Origin: Streptomyces sp. NBC_00582 | GTDB taxonomy: Bacteria; Actinomycetota; Actinomycetes; Streptomycetales; Streptomycetaceae | NCBI RefSeq assembly: GCF_036345155.1 | Contig: NZ_CP107772.1 | Span: 8,184,001-8,248,000, forward strand | Reading direction: 5' to 3' | Length of the DNA stretch: 64,000 nucleotides | Shown: piece after piece, positions 44,608-53,799 of the stretch | How the letters are laid out: each line of letters begins with the position of its first letter | Position numbering within the stretch: position 1 is the first letter of the stretch | The notes under the pieces: generated by a model | Told to the model about the DNA's origin: nothing | Database searches by the model: none | What the model saw: the letters and a program-made list of their open reading frames with translations, nothing else | Translations under genes and position numbers: made by a program

Positions 44608-46263
44608 ATGGCTACCGAGCAGACCAGGACGACCTCCCCGCCCACCCGCGCGCGGACAGCCGCCGAGCCGCCGCGCCCGGCCGCGCGCGCGTGGCGGACC
44701 CGCCTGCTCATGGCCGGCATCGTGCTGGCCGCGCTGAACCTCCGGCCCGCCATCACCAGCCTCGGCGCGCTCCTGGAGGAGGTCCGCGACGGGCTCGGCA
44801 TGAGCGGCGGCATGGCCGGGCTGCTCACCTCCGTGCCCCCGCTGTGCTTCGCCGTGTTCGGCGTCATGGCCCCGCGTCTGGCCCGCCGTTTCGGCCCCGG
44901 CGCGGTGGTCTGCGCGGGCATGGTGGCCATCACCGCGGGCCTGCTCATACGGCCGTACACGGGCGCTACGGCCGGGTTCCTGGCCGCCAGCGCCCTCGCC
45001 CTGATGGGCATCGCCGTCAGCAACGTCCTGATGCCGGTCATCGTCAAGCGGCACTTCCCCGACCGGGTCGGCTCCCTGACCGGCCTCTACTCGATGGCAC
45101 TCGCCCTCGGTACCTCGGCCGCCGCCGCGCTCACCGTGCCCCTGACCGGGGCGCTGGGCGGCGGCTGGCGGCCCGGCCTCGCCCTGTGGGCGGCCCTGGC
45201 CGCCACGGCCGTCCTGCCCTGGCTGCCGTTCGTACGGGACGGGCGGGAGCCACCGGCGGACCGACGGGAGGCACCGGCGGAGCGGCGTCAGGCACCGGCG
45301 GAGTCGCGCCGGACACCGGCAGAGCCATGGCAGGCACCTGCGGAGTCGCGCCGGACACCGGCAGAGCCATGGCAGGCACCGGCGGAGTCGCGCCGGACGC
45401 CGGCAGAGCCATGGCAGGCACCTGCGGAGTCGCGCCGGACACCGGCAGAGCCATGGCAGGCACCGGCGGAGTCGCGCCGGACACCGGCGGAGCGGCGGCA
45501 GGCACCTGCGGAGTCGCGCCGGACATCGGCAGAGCCATGGCAGGCACTGGCAGAGCCACGGCAGGCACCGGCAGAGCCACGGCAGGCACCGGCGGAGCCC
45601 GGTAAGGCCGGCCCCGCCCCGGTCTCGCACGCGCGCGTGGAGCCGCCGGTCGTCCTGCGCGTCACCCGCAGCCGCACCGCGTGGGCGCTCGCCGTCTTCT
45701 TCGGACTCCAGGCGACCGCCGCCTACGTCACCATGGGCTGGATGGCGCAGATCTTCCGGGACGCGGGCGTGTCCGCGGGCGAGTCCGGTCTGCTGCTCGC
45801 CGTCACCATGGCGATGGGCGTCCCGCTGGCCTACGTCATCCCGCGCGTCGCCTCCTGGCTGCCGCAGCAGGGTCCGATCGCCGTCGTGCTCGGCGTCTGC
45901 GGCCTGGCCGGCTACGCCGGTCTGTATCTCGCGCCCGCCGAGGGAGCCTGGGCCTGGGCCGTGCTGCTCGGCATGGCGAACTGCGCCTTCCCGCTGGCCC
46001 TGACGATGGTCGGCATGCGCGCCAGGACCGGCACGGGCGTGGCCAAGCTGTCCGCCTTCGCCCAGAGCACCGGCTATCTGATCTCGATCCCGGGCCCGTT
46101 GCTGGTCGGCGTGCTCTACCAGCACAGCGGCGGCTGGGGACTGCCCCTCGCGCTGATGGCGGCGCTGATGCTCCCGCAGATGGCCGTGGGTGTCCTGGCG
46201 GGCCGCGCCCGCACGGTCGAGGACGAGACGGCTGGCCGCCGGCCCCGGTCGTCGACGCGCTGA
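44608..46263 (+). CDS. CynX/NimT-type MFS transporter with a repeat-bearing central loop
   Basis: 551 aa, 12 TM in two halves. Opening helix IVLAALNLRPAITSLGALLE and the C-terminal half GVAKLSAFAQSTGYLISIPG match the cyanate/nitroimidazole MFS group. The loop between TM6 and TM7 is swollen to about 130 residues by a Pro/Ala/Glu/Arg repeat (units like APAESRRTPAEPWQ). The substrate is unknown. ATG 44608. A microprotein gene follows at 46328. Confidence 0.9.
   Translation: MATEQTRTTSPPTRARTAAEPPRPAARAWRTRLLMAGIVLAALNLRPAITSLGALLEEVRDGLGMSGGMAGLLTSVPPLCFAVFGVMAPRLARRFGPGAVVCAGMVAITAGLLIRPYTGATAGFLAASALALMGIAVSNVLMPVIVKRHFPDRVGSLTGLYSMALALGTSAAAALTVPLTGALGGGWRPGLALWAALAATAVLPWLPFVRDGREPPADRREAPAERRQAPAESRRTPAEPWQAPAESRRTPAEPWQAPAESRRTPAEPWQAPAESRRTPAEPWQAPAESRRTPAERRQAPAESRRTSAEPWQALAEPRQAPAEPRQAPAEPGKAGPAPVSHARVEPPVVLRVTRSRTAWALAVFFGLQATAAYVTMGWMAQIFRDAGVSAGESGLLLAVTMAMGVPLAYVIPRVASWLPQQGPIAVVLGVCGLAGYAGLYLAPAEGAWAWAVLLGMANCAFPLALTMVGMRARTGTGVAKLSAFAQSTGYLISIPGPLLVGVLYQHSGGWGLPLALMAALMLPQMAVGVLAGRARTVEDETAGRRPRSSTR
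45291..45605 (+). repeat. In-frame minisatellite: six 42-base units plus 21-base half units
   Basis: Units start at 45291, 45333, 45375, 45417, 45459 and 45501; 21-base units continue to 45605 and imperfect ones precede. Odd units read GGCACCGGCGGAG and even ones GGCACCTGCGGAG, giving an 84-base higher-order period. Every unit is a multiple of 3, so the MFS frame is kept. Confidence 0.9.
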
Positions 46264-46327
46264 CCCCGGCGGTCCACGCGCCGACCCCGGCGGCCGAAAG
46301 GCGGACGGAGGGTGCGAGACTGGGCGC

Positions 46328-46441
46328 ATGGTGCTCGACCCGAACCCCCAGAACGGCCAGAAGAAGATGCTGCTCGTCTTCGGCTCGTTCCTCGCCATCT
46401 TCGTGATTATCGCCGTCATCGCCACGATCGCCGCACCCTGA
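46328..46441 (+). CDS. SGM_5486 family transporter-associated microprotein
   Basis: 37 aa: a short polar start (VLDPNPQNGQKK) and one TM helix (LLVFGSFLAIFVIIAVIATI). It matches my memory of a Streptomyces microprotein family named SGM_5486, found just downstream of this type of MFS gene. A -10-like GAGACT 6 bases upstream suggests possible leaderless expression. Partner role is inferred from position. Confidence 0.75.
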   Translation: MVLDPNPQNGQKKMLLVFGSFLAIFVIIAVIATIAAP

Positions 46442-46592
46442 GGGTGGGGTTAACCCCCCTGTCCCCTAGGGGGTGAGGGTCAGGGTCAAGTGGGTGGATC
46501 ACCGGATGGGCCGGGGCCCGCCGGTTCCGTAGTTTCGAGATGTGGCCGCGCGACGCGGACCACGGACCGCTCGAAGACGACCGGAGGCATCC

Positions 46593-46805
46593 ATGTCGGC
46601 CCCTGTGCTCACCCGGCCCCGCCCGACCGCCGCCCAGGCCCGGGTCACCCGGCTGCCCTGGTGGGCCCTCGCCCTGCCGACGCTCGCCTTCATCACACTG
46701 CTCGTGCTGATATTGAACCCCTCCGACGCCCAGGCGGCCACCGGCGACCCGGCGATCACCCACCTCGTCGAGCGCGTGCAGCGACTGCTCGCGCGCCAGC
46801 CGTGA
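46593..46805 (+). CDS. Small single-TM hypothetical protein
   Basis: 70 aa from ATG 46593 with CCGGAGG upstream. One TM helix (about 22-41, LPWWALALPTLAFITLLVLI) followed by an AQA-type site that could be a signal peptidase cleavage, and a helical tail ITHLVERVQRLLARQP. No known function. It lies between the microprotein and the phosphatase, on the same strand. Confidence 0.75.
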   Translation: MSAPVLTRPRPTAAQARVTRLPWWALALPTLAFITLLVLILNPSDAQAATGDPAITHLVERVQRLLARQP

Positions 46806-46905
46806 CGAGCACGCCCCGGACGCACTCCGCACACCCGGCCCGAGCGAAGAAGTCCCATGTCAACTCCCTGCGCCCCATGGCCTGTTTCATGCGAAGCTGG
46901 GACGC

Positions 46906-47424
46906 ATGAGCGTCGCAGAACCCCGCAGGATCGTCCTCTTCCGGCATGCGAAAGCCGACTGGCCACAGGTGAACGACCATGACCGCCCGCTCGCCGAGCG
47001 GGGCCGGAAGGACGCCGCCGTCGCCGGACGCAAACTCGCCGACAGCGGCATCCCCCTCGACCTGGCGCTGTGCTCCACGGCGGTCCGGACCAGGGAGACC
47101 TGGAAGCTCGCCGTCCACGAGCTGCCGCACCGGCCGAAAACGGTCTACGAGGAGCGGATCTACGAGGCCTCCCCGGGCGAGCTGATCGCCCTGCTCAACG
47201 AAACCCCGGACGATGTGCACGACGTCATCGTGATCGGCCACAACCCGGGCGTCCACGCCCTCACCGACATCCTGACCGACTCGGCCGACAGCGAGGCCCG
47301 CGAGCGGATGGTCCGCCGCGGCTTCCCGGCCTCCGCCTTCGCCGTCCTCACCTTCGAGGGCTCCTGGAAGGCCCTGGAGCCGGCCGTGGCCACCCTGACC
47401 GACTACTGGGCCCCGGACGAGTAA
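46906..47424 (+). CDS. SixA-like histidine phosphatase
   Basis: 172 aa with the RHG-type motif LFRHAKADWPQVNDHDRPL, the second Arg region CSTAVRTRETW, and the catalytic His in VIVIGHNPGVHAL. SixA enzymes remove phosphate from phospho-His of phosphorelay or PTS proteins; the target here is unknown. A GAAGCT -10-like element 6 bases upstream suggests a leaderless mRNA. Confidence 0.9.
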   Translation: MSVAEPRRIVLFRHAKADWPQVNDHDRPLAERGRKDAAVAGRKLADSGIPLDLALCSTAVRTRETWKLAVHELPHRPKTVYEERIYEASPGELIALLNETPDDVHDVIVIGHNPGVHALTDILTDSADSEARERMVRRGFPASAFAVLTFEGSWKALEPAVATLTDYWAPDE

Positions 47425-47453
47425 CCCTCCGGCGTCACCTCCGGCATGCGCGA

Positions 47454-47482
47454 GGGCCCGGCACCGTCACGGCACCGGGCCC
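47454..47482. terminator. Bidirectional stem-loop between phosphatase and serB
   Basis: Perfect GGGCCCGG/CCGGGCCC arms (47454-47461, 47475-47482) in the convergent gap. Confidence 0.65.
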
Positions 47483-47501
47483 CTGCTCGTCGTAGAAGGC
47501 G

Positions 47502-48725
47502 CTACTCGGTGTGGGTCTCCGCCGCCTCGACCTCTTCGCGGGTGATGCCCAGCAGATACAGGACGGTGTCGAGGAACGGCACGTTCACCGCCGTGTGCGC
47601 GGCCTCCCGCACCACCGGCTTGGCGTTGAAGGCCACCCCGAGACCGGCCGCGTTCAGCATGTCCAGGTCATTGGCGCCGTCACCGATCGCCACGGTCTGC
47701 GACAGCGGGACACCCGCCTCCGCGGCGAACCGGCGCAGCAGCCGCGCCTTGCCCGCCCGGTCCACGATCTCGCCGGTCACCCGGCCGGTCAGTCGGCCGT
47801 CGACGATCTCCAGCGTGTTGGCCTGGGCGAAGTCCAGCCCCAGCCGCTCCCTCAGATCGTCGGTGACCTGGGTGAACCCGCCGGAGACGACCCCCACCTG
47901 GTAGCCGAGCCGCTTCAGCGTACGGATCAGCGTGCGCGCGCCCGGCGTCAGCCGGACCTCCGCGCGCACCTTGTCCACCACCGAGGCGTCCAGGCCTTCC
48001 AGCAGCGCCACCCGCGCGTGCAGCGACTGTTCGAAGTCCAGCTCACCGCGCATCGCGGCCGCCGTCACCTCGGCGACCTTGTCCTCGCAGCCGGCGTGCG
48101 CGGCGAAGAGCTCGATCACCTCGTCCTGGATCAGGGTGGAGTCGACGTCCATGACGACGAGCCGCTGGGCGCGCCGGGACAGTCCCGCGTCCACGACGGC
48201 GACGTCCACCCCGAGCGCCCGCGCGTCCGTGACCAGCGCGGTGCGCAGCGGCTCGGTCCCCACCCCGGAGACGGCGAACTCGACGGCCGTGACGGGGTAC
48301 TTGGCGAGCCGGAAGATACGGTCGATGTTGCCACCGGCATTGGTGATCTTGGCGGCGACCTTGGCCGTGGCCTCCGCGGTCAGGGGGTGGCCCAGGACGG
48401 TCACCAGGGAGCGACCGAGGCCACGCGGACGGTTGTCGCCGAGACCCGAGATGATCTCTGCCTGCATCTTGATCGACTCGGCCCAGTTGTGGACCGTGCG
48501 TCGGAGGTCCCCCTCCAGTGACCGCGGCGGCGCGGTCACGAGCGCGCACAGCACCATCCGGCCACGGGTGACCACCTGCTCGATGTCGACCACGTCGACG
48601 GAGTAGGCCGCGAGGGTGTCGAAAAGACCGGCCGTGATGCCCGGCCTGTCCTTGCCGAAGATCTTGACAAGGAGCGTGGGGACATCAGAGGAGGACGAGG
48701 TCGGCGAAGTCTGCGAAGCTCTCAT
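47502..48725 (-). CDS. serB: Phosphoserine phosphatase with N-terminal ACT domain
   Basis: 407 aa. ACT-like domain first (TLLVKIFGKDRPGITAGLFD) and a second ACT-like segment (VTVLGHPLTAEATAKVAAKI), then the HAD domain with the DxDST nucleophile motif (VVMDVDSTLIQDEVIE), SGGFTQVTDDL and GDGANDLDML. Last step of serine synthesis. ATG 48725 was chosen because a TACGGT -10 lies over the alternative GTG 48749. Confidence 0.95.
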   Translation of the reverse strand: MRASQTSPTSSSSDVPTLLVKIFGKDRPGITAGLFDTLAAYSVDVVDIEQVVTRGRMVLCALVTAPPRSLEGDLRRTVHNWAESIKMQAEIISGLGDNRPRGLGRSLVTVLGHPLTAEATAKVAAKITNAGGNIDRIFRLAKYPVTAVEFAVSGVGTEPLRTALVTDARALGVDVAVVDAGLSRRAQRLVVMDVDSTLIQDEVIELFAAHAGCEDKVAEVTAAAMRGELDFEQSLHARVALLEGLDASVVDKVRAEVRLTPGARTLIRTLKRLGYQVGVVSGGFTQVTDDLRERLGLDFAQANTLEIVDGRLTGRVTGEIVDRAGKARLLRRFAAEAGVPLSQTVAIGDGANDLDMLNAAGLGVAFNAKPVVREAAHTAVNVPFLDTVLYLLGITREEVEAAETHTE

Positions 48726-48749
48726 GATGTATCCCACCGTATCCGGCAC

Positions 48750-48797
48750 CCAGTGCCTTTCGCCGCAGAGGTCCGTCTAGCGGACACGGAACACTGG
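48750..48797. other. Nested stem-loop between serB and the tandem repeats
   Basis: Outer CCAGTG/CACTGG (48750-48755, 48792-48797) and inner GTCCG/CGGAC (48771-48775, 48781-48785) around TCTAG. May end the leftward streptophobe transcript or sit in the serB 5' region. Confidence 0.35.
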
Positions 48798-48855
48798 GCG
48801 AACCGGTGATGTCGATTTTATGAAGTCCCTTCACGGTCGCGCGAGCCGGTCGCCA

Positions 48856-48975
48856 GGCCCCTCGCCGGACCCCTCACCGGGCCCCTCGCCGGACCCCTCA
48901 CCGGGCCCCTCGCCGGACCCCTCACCGGGCCCCTCGCCGGACCCCTCACCGGGCCCCTCTCCGAGCCGGTCACCG
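48856..48975. repeat. 24-base tandem repeat at the 3' end of the streptophobe gene
   Basis: Four perfect copies (start 48856, 48880, 48904, 48928) of GGCCCCTCGCCGGACCCCTC plus ACCG and a degenerate fifth to 48975 that contains the gene's stop codon. All four perfect copies are outside the coding frame. Flanked by GAGCCGGTCRCC direct repeats. Confidence 0.9.
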
Positions 48976-50958
48976 GGGCCGCTCGGGCCGTTTCGGCGGC
49001 AGCGGGGGAGGGGGTGGCGGAGGTGGCGGCGGCCCGTCGTCCCCGACGGAGCCCCCCGGGCGCCGTGAAGCGGGCCCGACCGGCCCCATCGGCCCCACGG
49101 GCCCCATCGGCCCCACGACGGTCGGCGCACCGTAGACGTTCCCCGGCCCTGCGCTCCCCTGCCCCGAGGGAGCGCCGCCGGGCCGGGCGCTCCCGCGAGG
49201 CCCGCCCCGTCCGCCCGCCCCGCGCCCCTCCCCGGAGGAGGGCTCACCCGCGCCCCGTCCCTCCCCGGCCGAGGACTCACCCGCACCCCGCCCCCTTCCG
49301 GACCGGGACTCACCCGGCCGGGCGCCCCGGTACCGCCGCCCCGGTCCGGTCGGGGCGCCGGGCTCCTCCCCGGGACGCGCGTCCTGTGGCTCCCGCAGTT
49401 CGTCCGGCACCCGGAGATAGGGATTGGTGGCCGGGTCGGGCGCCCGGTACGACGCACGGGGGGCGTACGGCCCCGCCTCGGACCCCGCGGGCCGCGCGTC
49501 CCCGCCCTTGCCCGCCTGTCCCCGCCGCCCGGCTCCCGCCGTCACGTCACCCAGTGCCAACGGCGCCGCCCGTCGCCCGGCCGCCCCGGTGGCCCGGGCG
49601 AGCAGCGCACCGGCGGCCCCCGCTCCGGCCCCCCACACGGCACCGAGCAGCAGCGCCATGCCGAGCCGCCCGCGCAGTTCGAGCCCGGCCCCGAACGCGT
49701 CGAACCCCAGCACCGACAGCGAGGCGTCCACGGACAGCCCCGTCAGCAGCCCCAGGAAGGGCAGCGCCAGCGCGGTCACCACCCCCAGCCGCAGCGCGCA
49801 GGCCCCCGCGAAACCCAGGACCCCCGCCCCCGCCCGGACCGGCGTCCGCACCGCCACCAGGACCCCCGCGAACAGCATCATCACCGCCACGGCCACCGCC
49901 AGCAGCCACACCCGGCCCTCCAGATCGGCGAGGCGGCCCAGGGTGACGGGCTGGTCGGTGCCGACGGACAGGAGTGTGTCGAGGGGGTCCGGCAGGACGT
50001 TCGTGAGGGCGCCCGTGGCGCGGCCGTCCCACGGGACGAACAGACCGATCGAGACACCCAGCCACACCCCGTTGGGCGCGCCGAGCAGCGCCGCTCCCGC
50101 GATCCGCCGCGGATGGTCGTCGCCGACCGCCGCGTAGGCCGCCGCCGCGAACCCGGCCGCCACGGCCACCAGCAGCACGGTGACGACTGCGGACACCGCG
50201 GGCCGCACCACCCGGTGCACCGCCTCCCACCCGCGCGGCAACGGGGTCCGGCGCGAGGCCAGCAGGGCGATCAGCAGGATCCCCGCCGACCATACGAGCC
50301 CGCCCAGCAGCGTGGGCGCCGTGTCGACGGTGAAGCCGACCGCGGCCTTCGCGTCGACCAGATCCCCGATCCGGTCGGGCAGCAGCCCCCCGAGGTCACC
50401 GAGCCCGGGGATCTCCAGCCCGCCGCCACCGCCACCGCCGCCCCCGCCCGTGCCGGGCAGGTCGTCCATCCCCAGCGCGCCGCCGTCGAGCGTGATGACG
50501 TCGTGCCCCGCCCAGGCCAGCCCGCCCAGCATCGCCACGAACAGCGCGACCACCGCGCCCACCCGCGCGAGGAGTTCGGCCGGCGCGACCACGACCCCGG
50601 CCGCCCGCAGGGACCGTAGGAAGAACCACGACAGCAGCAGCGCCCCGACCAGGCTCACACCCAGTGGCGTGATCTCGATGGCGGTGTGTGCTTCGGCCCC
50701 CGTCAGGCCGAAGGCCGACACATCGCCCGACGGTGTGACCGAGCCGCCCGCGCCCAGAGCCACCACGGCCGCCGTCATCGGGCCCAACGAGCCCATCGTG
50801 TCCGCCCCGAGCAGGTGCAGGCCCAGCGCCGCCGTCCCCGCCATCCCGATCAACGCCCAGCTCACGGCGGCGATCGCGGCGAGCGCCACGTCCAACCACG
50901 GCACGCCAGCGCCGTACCCCGCGCGCCCGTTGCTCTCGATCCCAGTGCCGGCACTCAT
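48970..50958 (-). CDS. Streptophobe family membrane protein
   Basis: 662 aa from ATG 50958 with GGGGGG upstream. About ten TM helices in the first 460 residues, interrupted near residue 165 by a run of ten Gly, then a long disordered tail with RGAGESSAGEGRGAGEPSSG and a 10-Pro run before PLPPKRPERPR. The name is used for this very hydrophobic Streptomyces family; no function is known. Divergent from the FHA-ABC gene. The tail ends in the 24-base repeat tract. Confidence 0.82.
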   Translation of the reverse strand: MSAGTGIESNGRAGYGAGVPWLDVALAAIAAVSWALIGMAGTAALGLHLLGADTMGSLGPMTAAVVALGAGGSVTPSGDVSAFGLTGAEAHTAIEITPLGVSLVGALLLSWFFLRSLRAAGVVVAPAELLARVGAVVALFVAMLGGLAWAGHDVITLDGGALGMDDLPGTGGGGGGGGGGLEIPGLGDLGGLLPDRIGDLVDAKAAVGFTVDTAPTLLGGLVWSAGILLIALLASRRTPLPRGWEAVHRVVRPAVSAVVTVLLVAVAAGFAAAAYAAVGDDHPRRIAGAALLGAPNGVWLGVSIGLFVPWDGRATGALTNVLPDPLDTLLSVGTDQPVTLGRLADLEGRVWLLAVAVAVMMLFAGVLVAVRTPVRAGAGVLGFAGACALRLGVVTALALPFLGLLTGLSVDASLSVLGFDAFGAGLELRGRLGMALLLGAVWGAGAGAAGALLARATGAAGRRAAPLALGDVTAGAGRRGQAGKGGDARPAGSEAGPYAPRASYRAPDPATNPYLRVPDELREPQDARPGEEPGAPTGPGRRYRGARPGESRSGRGRGAGESSAGEGRGAGEPSSGEGRGAGGRGGPRGSARPGGAPSGQGSAGPGNVYGAPTVVGPMGPVGPMGPVGPASRRPGGSVGDDGPPPPPPPPPPLPPKRPERPR

Positions 50959-51191
50959 GCAGACCCCCCGATCCGCGGCGCGGTTCGGCGAAGATCGCCG
51001 TATCCGTCCCCCTCGCGTGCGTTTACCACTCTCCGGGGCGATTTCAACCCCGTCAACGGGCACGGCCGATGTGCTGGTGCAAGCTCGTGACGAGGCCCGA
51101 CTTTCGGTCAGGGGGCCGCTACTGAAATAGTTCCCGACGATGTTCGACATCCCTAGACTCCCTGTGACGGGGGTAACTCGGGGGACTACTC

Positions 51192-53732
51192 ATGGGGTAT
51201 GGAGTGCCGGAACTCGTACTGGAATTGAACGGACGTACCTGGACGCTCGATCCGTCCAGGCCATACACCCTCGGACGTGATCCGCAGGGGGACATCGTGT
51301 TCGAGGACGCCAGGGTCTCCTGGCGTCACGCCACGGTCAGCTTCAACGGCCGCAGTTGGGTCATCGAGGACCACGGCAGCACGAACGGCACGTTCTCGCA
51401 GGGGCAGCGGATCGGCCAGTTGGAGATCGGCCCCGGTTCGGCGCTGCACCTGGGCAACGCCAACGACGGTCCGCGCGTGACCCTGTCGGGAGCGCGGGCG
51501 CCGGTCGCGCAGCCCCAGCAGCAGCCCTACGCCGCCCAGGCCGCGAACCCCGGCTGGGCCGCCCCGCAGGCGCCCCAGCCGCAGGCCGCGCAGGCCGGCT
51601 GGCAGCCGCCGCAGCAGGCGACGCCGCAGGTCCCGCAGCAGCCCGGGCCCAGCGAGCCGTACGCGCAGCAGGTGTCCGGTGGAGGCGCGGGGGCGCCGCC
51701 GGCGTACGGAGACCGCAGCCCCACCACGTTCCACCAGTTCTCCATCGGCCGCGTCATGCGCATCGGCCGTGCCCTGGAGAACGAGCTGGTCGTCTCCGAC
51801 CTCCAGGTCTCGCGCAACCACGCCGAGTTCCGCTCCATGCCCGACGGCAGCATGGAGATCCGCGACCTCGGCTCGCACAACGGCACCTACGTCAACGGTC
51901 AGCCGATCCCCAAGGGCGGCACCCAGCTCCTGGGCCCGGCGGACGTCGTCGGCGTCGGCCACTCGACGTTCCGGATCGTCGGCGACCGGCTCGAGGAGTT
52001 CGTCGACACCGGTGAGGTCTCCTTCTCCGCGCGCCACCTCACCGTCACGGTCGACGGCGGCAAGCAGATCCTCAAGGACGTCTCCTTCGGCGTCCCGGAG
52101 AAGTCCCTGATCGCGGTCATCGGACCGTCCGGTTCCGGCAAGTCGACGCTGCTCAAGGCGCTGACCGGCTACCGCCCGGCCAACCAGGGCGACGTCCTCT
52201 ACGACAACCGGAACCTGTACAAGCAGTTCGCCGAGCTGCGCCAGCGCATCGGTCTCGTCCCGCAGGACGACATCCTGCACAAGGAACTGACCGTCAAGAA
52301 GGCCCTCAAGTACGCGGCCAAGCTCCGCTTCCCCGCCGACACCACGGCCGCCGAGCGCGAGGCCCGGATCGACGAGGTGCTGCGCGAGCTGAAGCTGGAC
52401 ATCCACAAGGAGAAGAAGGTCACCTCCCTCTCCGGCGGCCAGCGCAAGCGTGTCTCGGTGGCCCTGGAGCTGCTCACCAAGCCGTCGCTGATCTTCCTGG
52501 ACGAGCCCACCTCGGGCCTCGACCCGGGCATGGACCGCGATGTCATGCAGCTGCTGCGCGGCCTCGCCGACGACGGCCGCACGGTCCTCGTGGTCACCCA
52601 CTCGGTGGCCGAGCTGGCGATCTGCGACAAGCTGCTGGTGATGGCGCCGGGCGGTGCGGTCGCCTACTTCGGCCCGCCCGAGGAGGCGCTGAACTTCTTC
52701 GGCTACGACACCTGGGCCGATGTCTTCTCCGCCTTCGAGAACTACCGCGACTACGACTGGGCGGGCCGCTGGAAGGGCTCGCAGCACTACCAGATGTACG
52801 CCGCTGACATCGACGCCGTGGCGCCGCAGTCCGTACAGATGCCGCCCATGCAGGCCATGAGGCCGCCGAAGCCGCAGGGCTGGATGTCGCAGTTCATGAC
52901 GCTGGTGCGCCGCTACACGTCGGTGATCGCGTCGGACAAGGGCTTCCTCGCCCTGTCGGTGATCCTGCCGGTCGTCCTCGGCTCGGTGAGTCTGCTCATC
53001 GACTCCGGCAACAGCCTGCTGCCCAACCCGGTCAACCCCAAGAGCGGCCGGATCATCCCCAACGGCACCGCCACCACCGTCCTGCTGATCCTCGCGGTCG
53101 GCGCCTGCTTCGCGGGCGCGGCGAACTCCGTCCGTGAGCTGATCAAGGAACGGGTCATCTACGAGCGTGAGCGCGCCACCGGTCTGTCGCGCTCGGCGTA
53201 CCTGATGTCCAAGGTGTTCGTGCTCGGCCTGGTCACCGTGTTCCAGGGACTGCTCGTCGGTGTCATCGGCTTCTCCAGCCGGGAGATCCCGGAAGAGGGC
53301 CTGATCCTCACCAACGCGCCGCTGGTGGAGCTGTGCCTGCCGATCATGGCGCTGGGCTTCACCTCGATGATGTTCGGCCTGATCATCTCCTCGCTGGTGA
53401 AGACGGCCGAGAAGACCATGCCGCTGCTGGTCATGTTCGCGATCATCCAGGTGGTCTTCACCGGCTGCCTCTTCGCCCTGAACGGCTCGATCGGCGTCAA
53501 CGAGTTCTCGTATCTGATGCCCTCGCGCTGGGCCGTCGGCGCGGCCGGCGCCACGCTGGACTTCAACAAGATCAGCCCGCCCAAGGACGGCGGCGACACC
53601 GACCCGCTGTGGGAGCACACGGTCGGCGCCTGGAGCCTCGACATGATCGCGCTGATCGTTCTCGGTGTGATCTGCGGCTTCTTCGTGGCCCGCTTCCTGC
53701 GCCGGCACGAGCCCGAGGTCATGCGCAAGTAG
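51192..53732 (+). CDS. FHA-FHA-ABC exporter (ABC-2 type half transporter)
   Basis: 846 aa. FHA domain 1 (residues 10-95: YTLGRDPQGDIVFEDARVSW, GSTNGTF), a Gln/Pro/Ala-rich linker, FHA domain 2 (170-260: RNHAEF, GSHNGTYVNG), an ABC domain (Walker A GPSGSGKST, LSGGQRKR, Walker B LIFLDEPTSGLD) and an ABC-2 membrane domain with six TM (from residue 580). FHA domains bind phospho-Thr, so a Ser/Thr kinase probably controls this exporter. The layout resembles mycobacterial Rv1747. Substrate unknown. Confidence 0.95.
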   Translation: MGYGVPELVLELNGRTWTLDPSRPYTLGRDPQGDIVFEDARVSWRHATVSFNGRSWVIEDHGSTNGTFSQGQRIGQLEIGPGSALHLGNANDGPRVTLSGARAPVAQPQQQPYAAQAANPGWAAPQAPQPQAAQAGWQPPQQATPQVPQQPGPSEPYAQQVSGGGAGAPPAYGDRSPTTFHQFSIGRVMRIGRALENELVVSDLQVSRNHAEFRSMPDGSMEIRDLGSHNGTYVNGQPIPKGGTQLLGPADVVGVGHSTFRIVGDRLEEFVDTGEVSFSARHLTVTVDGGKQILKDVSFGVPEKSLIAVIGPSGSGKSTLLKALTGYRPANQGDVLYDNRNLYKQFAELRQRIGLVPQDDILHKELTVKKALKYAAKLRFPADTTAAEREARIDEVLRELKLDIHKEKKVTSLSGGQRKRVSVALELLTKPSLIFLDEPTSGLDPGMDRDVMQLLRGLADDGRTVLVVTHSVAELAICDKLLVMAPGGAVAYFGPPEEALNFFGYDTWADVFSAFENYRDYDWAGRWKGSQHYQMYAADIDAVAPQSVQMPPMQAMRPPKPQGWMSQFMTLVRRYTSVIASDKGFLALSVILPVVLGSVSLLIDSGNSLLPNPVNPKSGRIIPNGTATTVLLILAVGACFAGAANSVRELIKERVIYERERATGLSRSAYLMSKVFVLGLVTVFQGLLVGVIGFSSREIPEEGLILTNAPLVELCLPIMALGFTSMMFGLIISSLVKTAEKTMPLLVMFAIIQVVFTGCLFALNGSIGVNEFSYLMPSRWAVGAAGATLDFNKISPPKDGGDTDPLWEHTVGAWSLDMIALIVLGVICGFFVARFLRRHEPEVMRK

Positions 53733-53746
53733 CACTCGCCGTACGA

Positions 53747-53788
53747 CGCCGAAGGGCGGCACCCCGGGTGGGGTGCCGCCCTTCGGCG
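53747..53788. terminator. 19-base-pair bidirectional terminator
   Basis: Perfect arms at 53747-53765 and 53770-53788 with a GGGT loop, between the convergent ABC and transglycosylase genes. Confidence 0.9.
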
Positions 53789-53799
53789 CGTGGGGACGG

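Noticed and set aside
45131..45589. Leftward 152-codon frame with PVPAMALPVSGATP repeats
   Set aside because: Antisense of the MFS minisatellite; any repeat with a length divisible by 3 and no stops opens such frames.
48856..48975. Possible CRISPR array
   Set aside because: Units are contiguous with no unique spacers.
48820..49068. Rightward 82-codon frame rich in SPGPSPDP repeats
   Set aside because: It is the translation of the 24-base repeats plus the antisense of the streptophobe tail; no RBS or conserved start.
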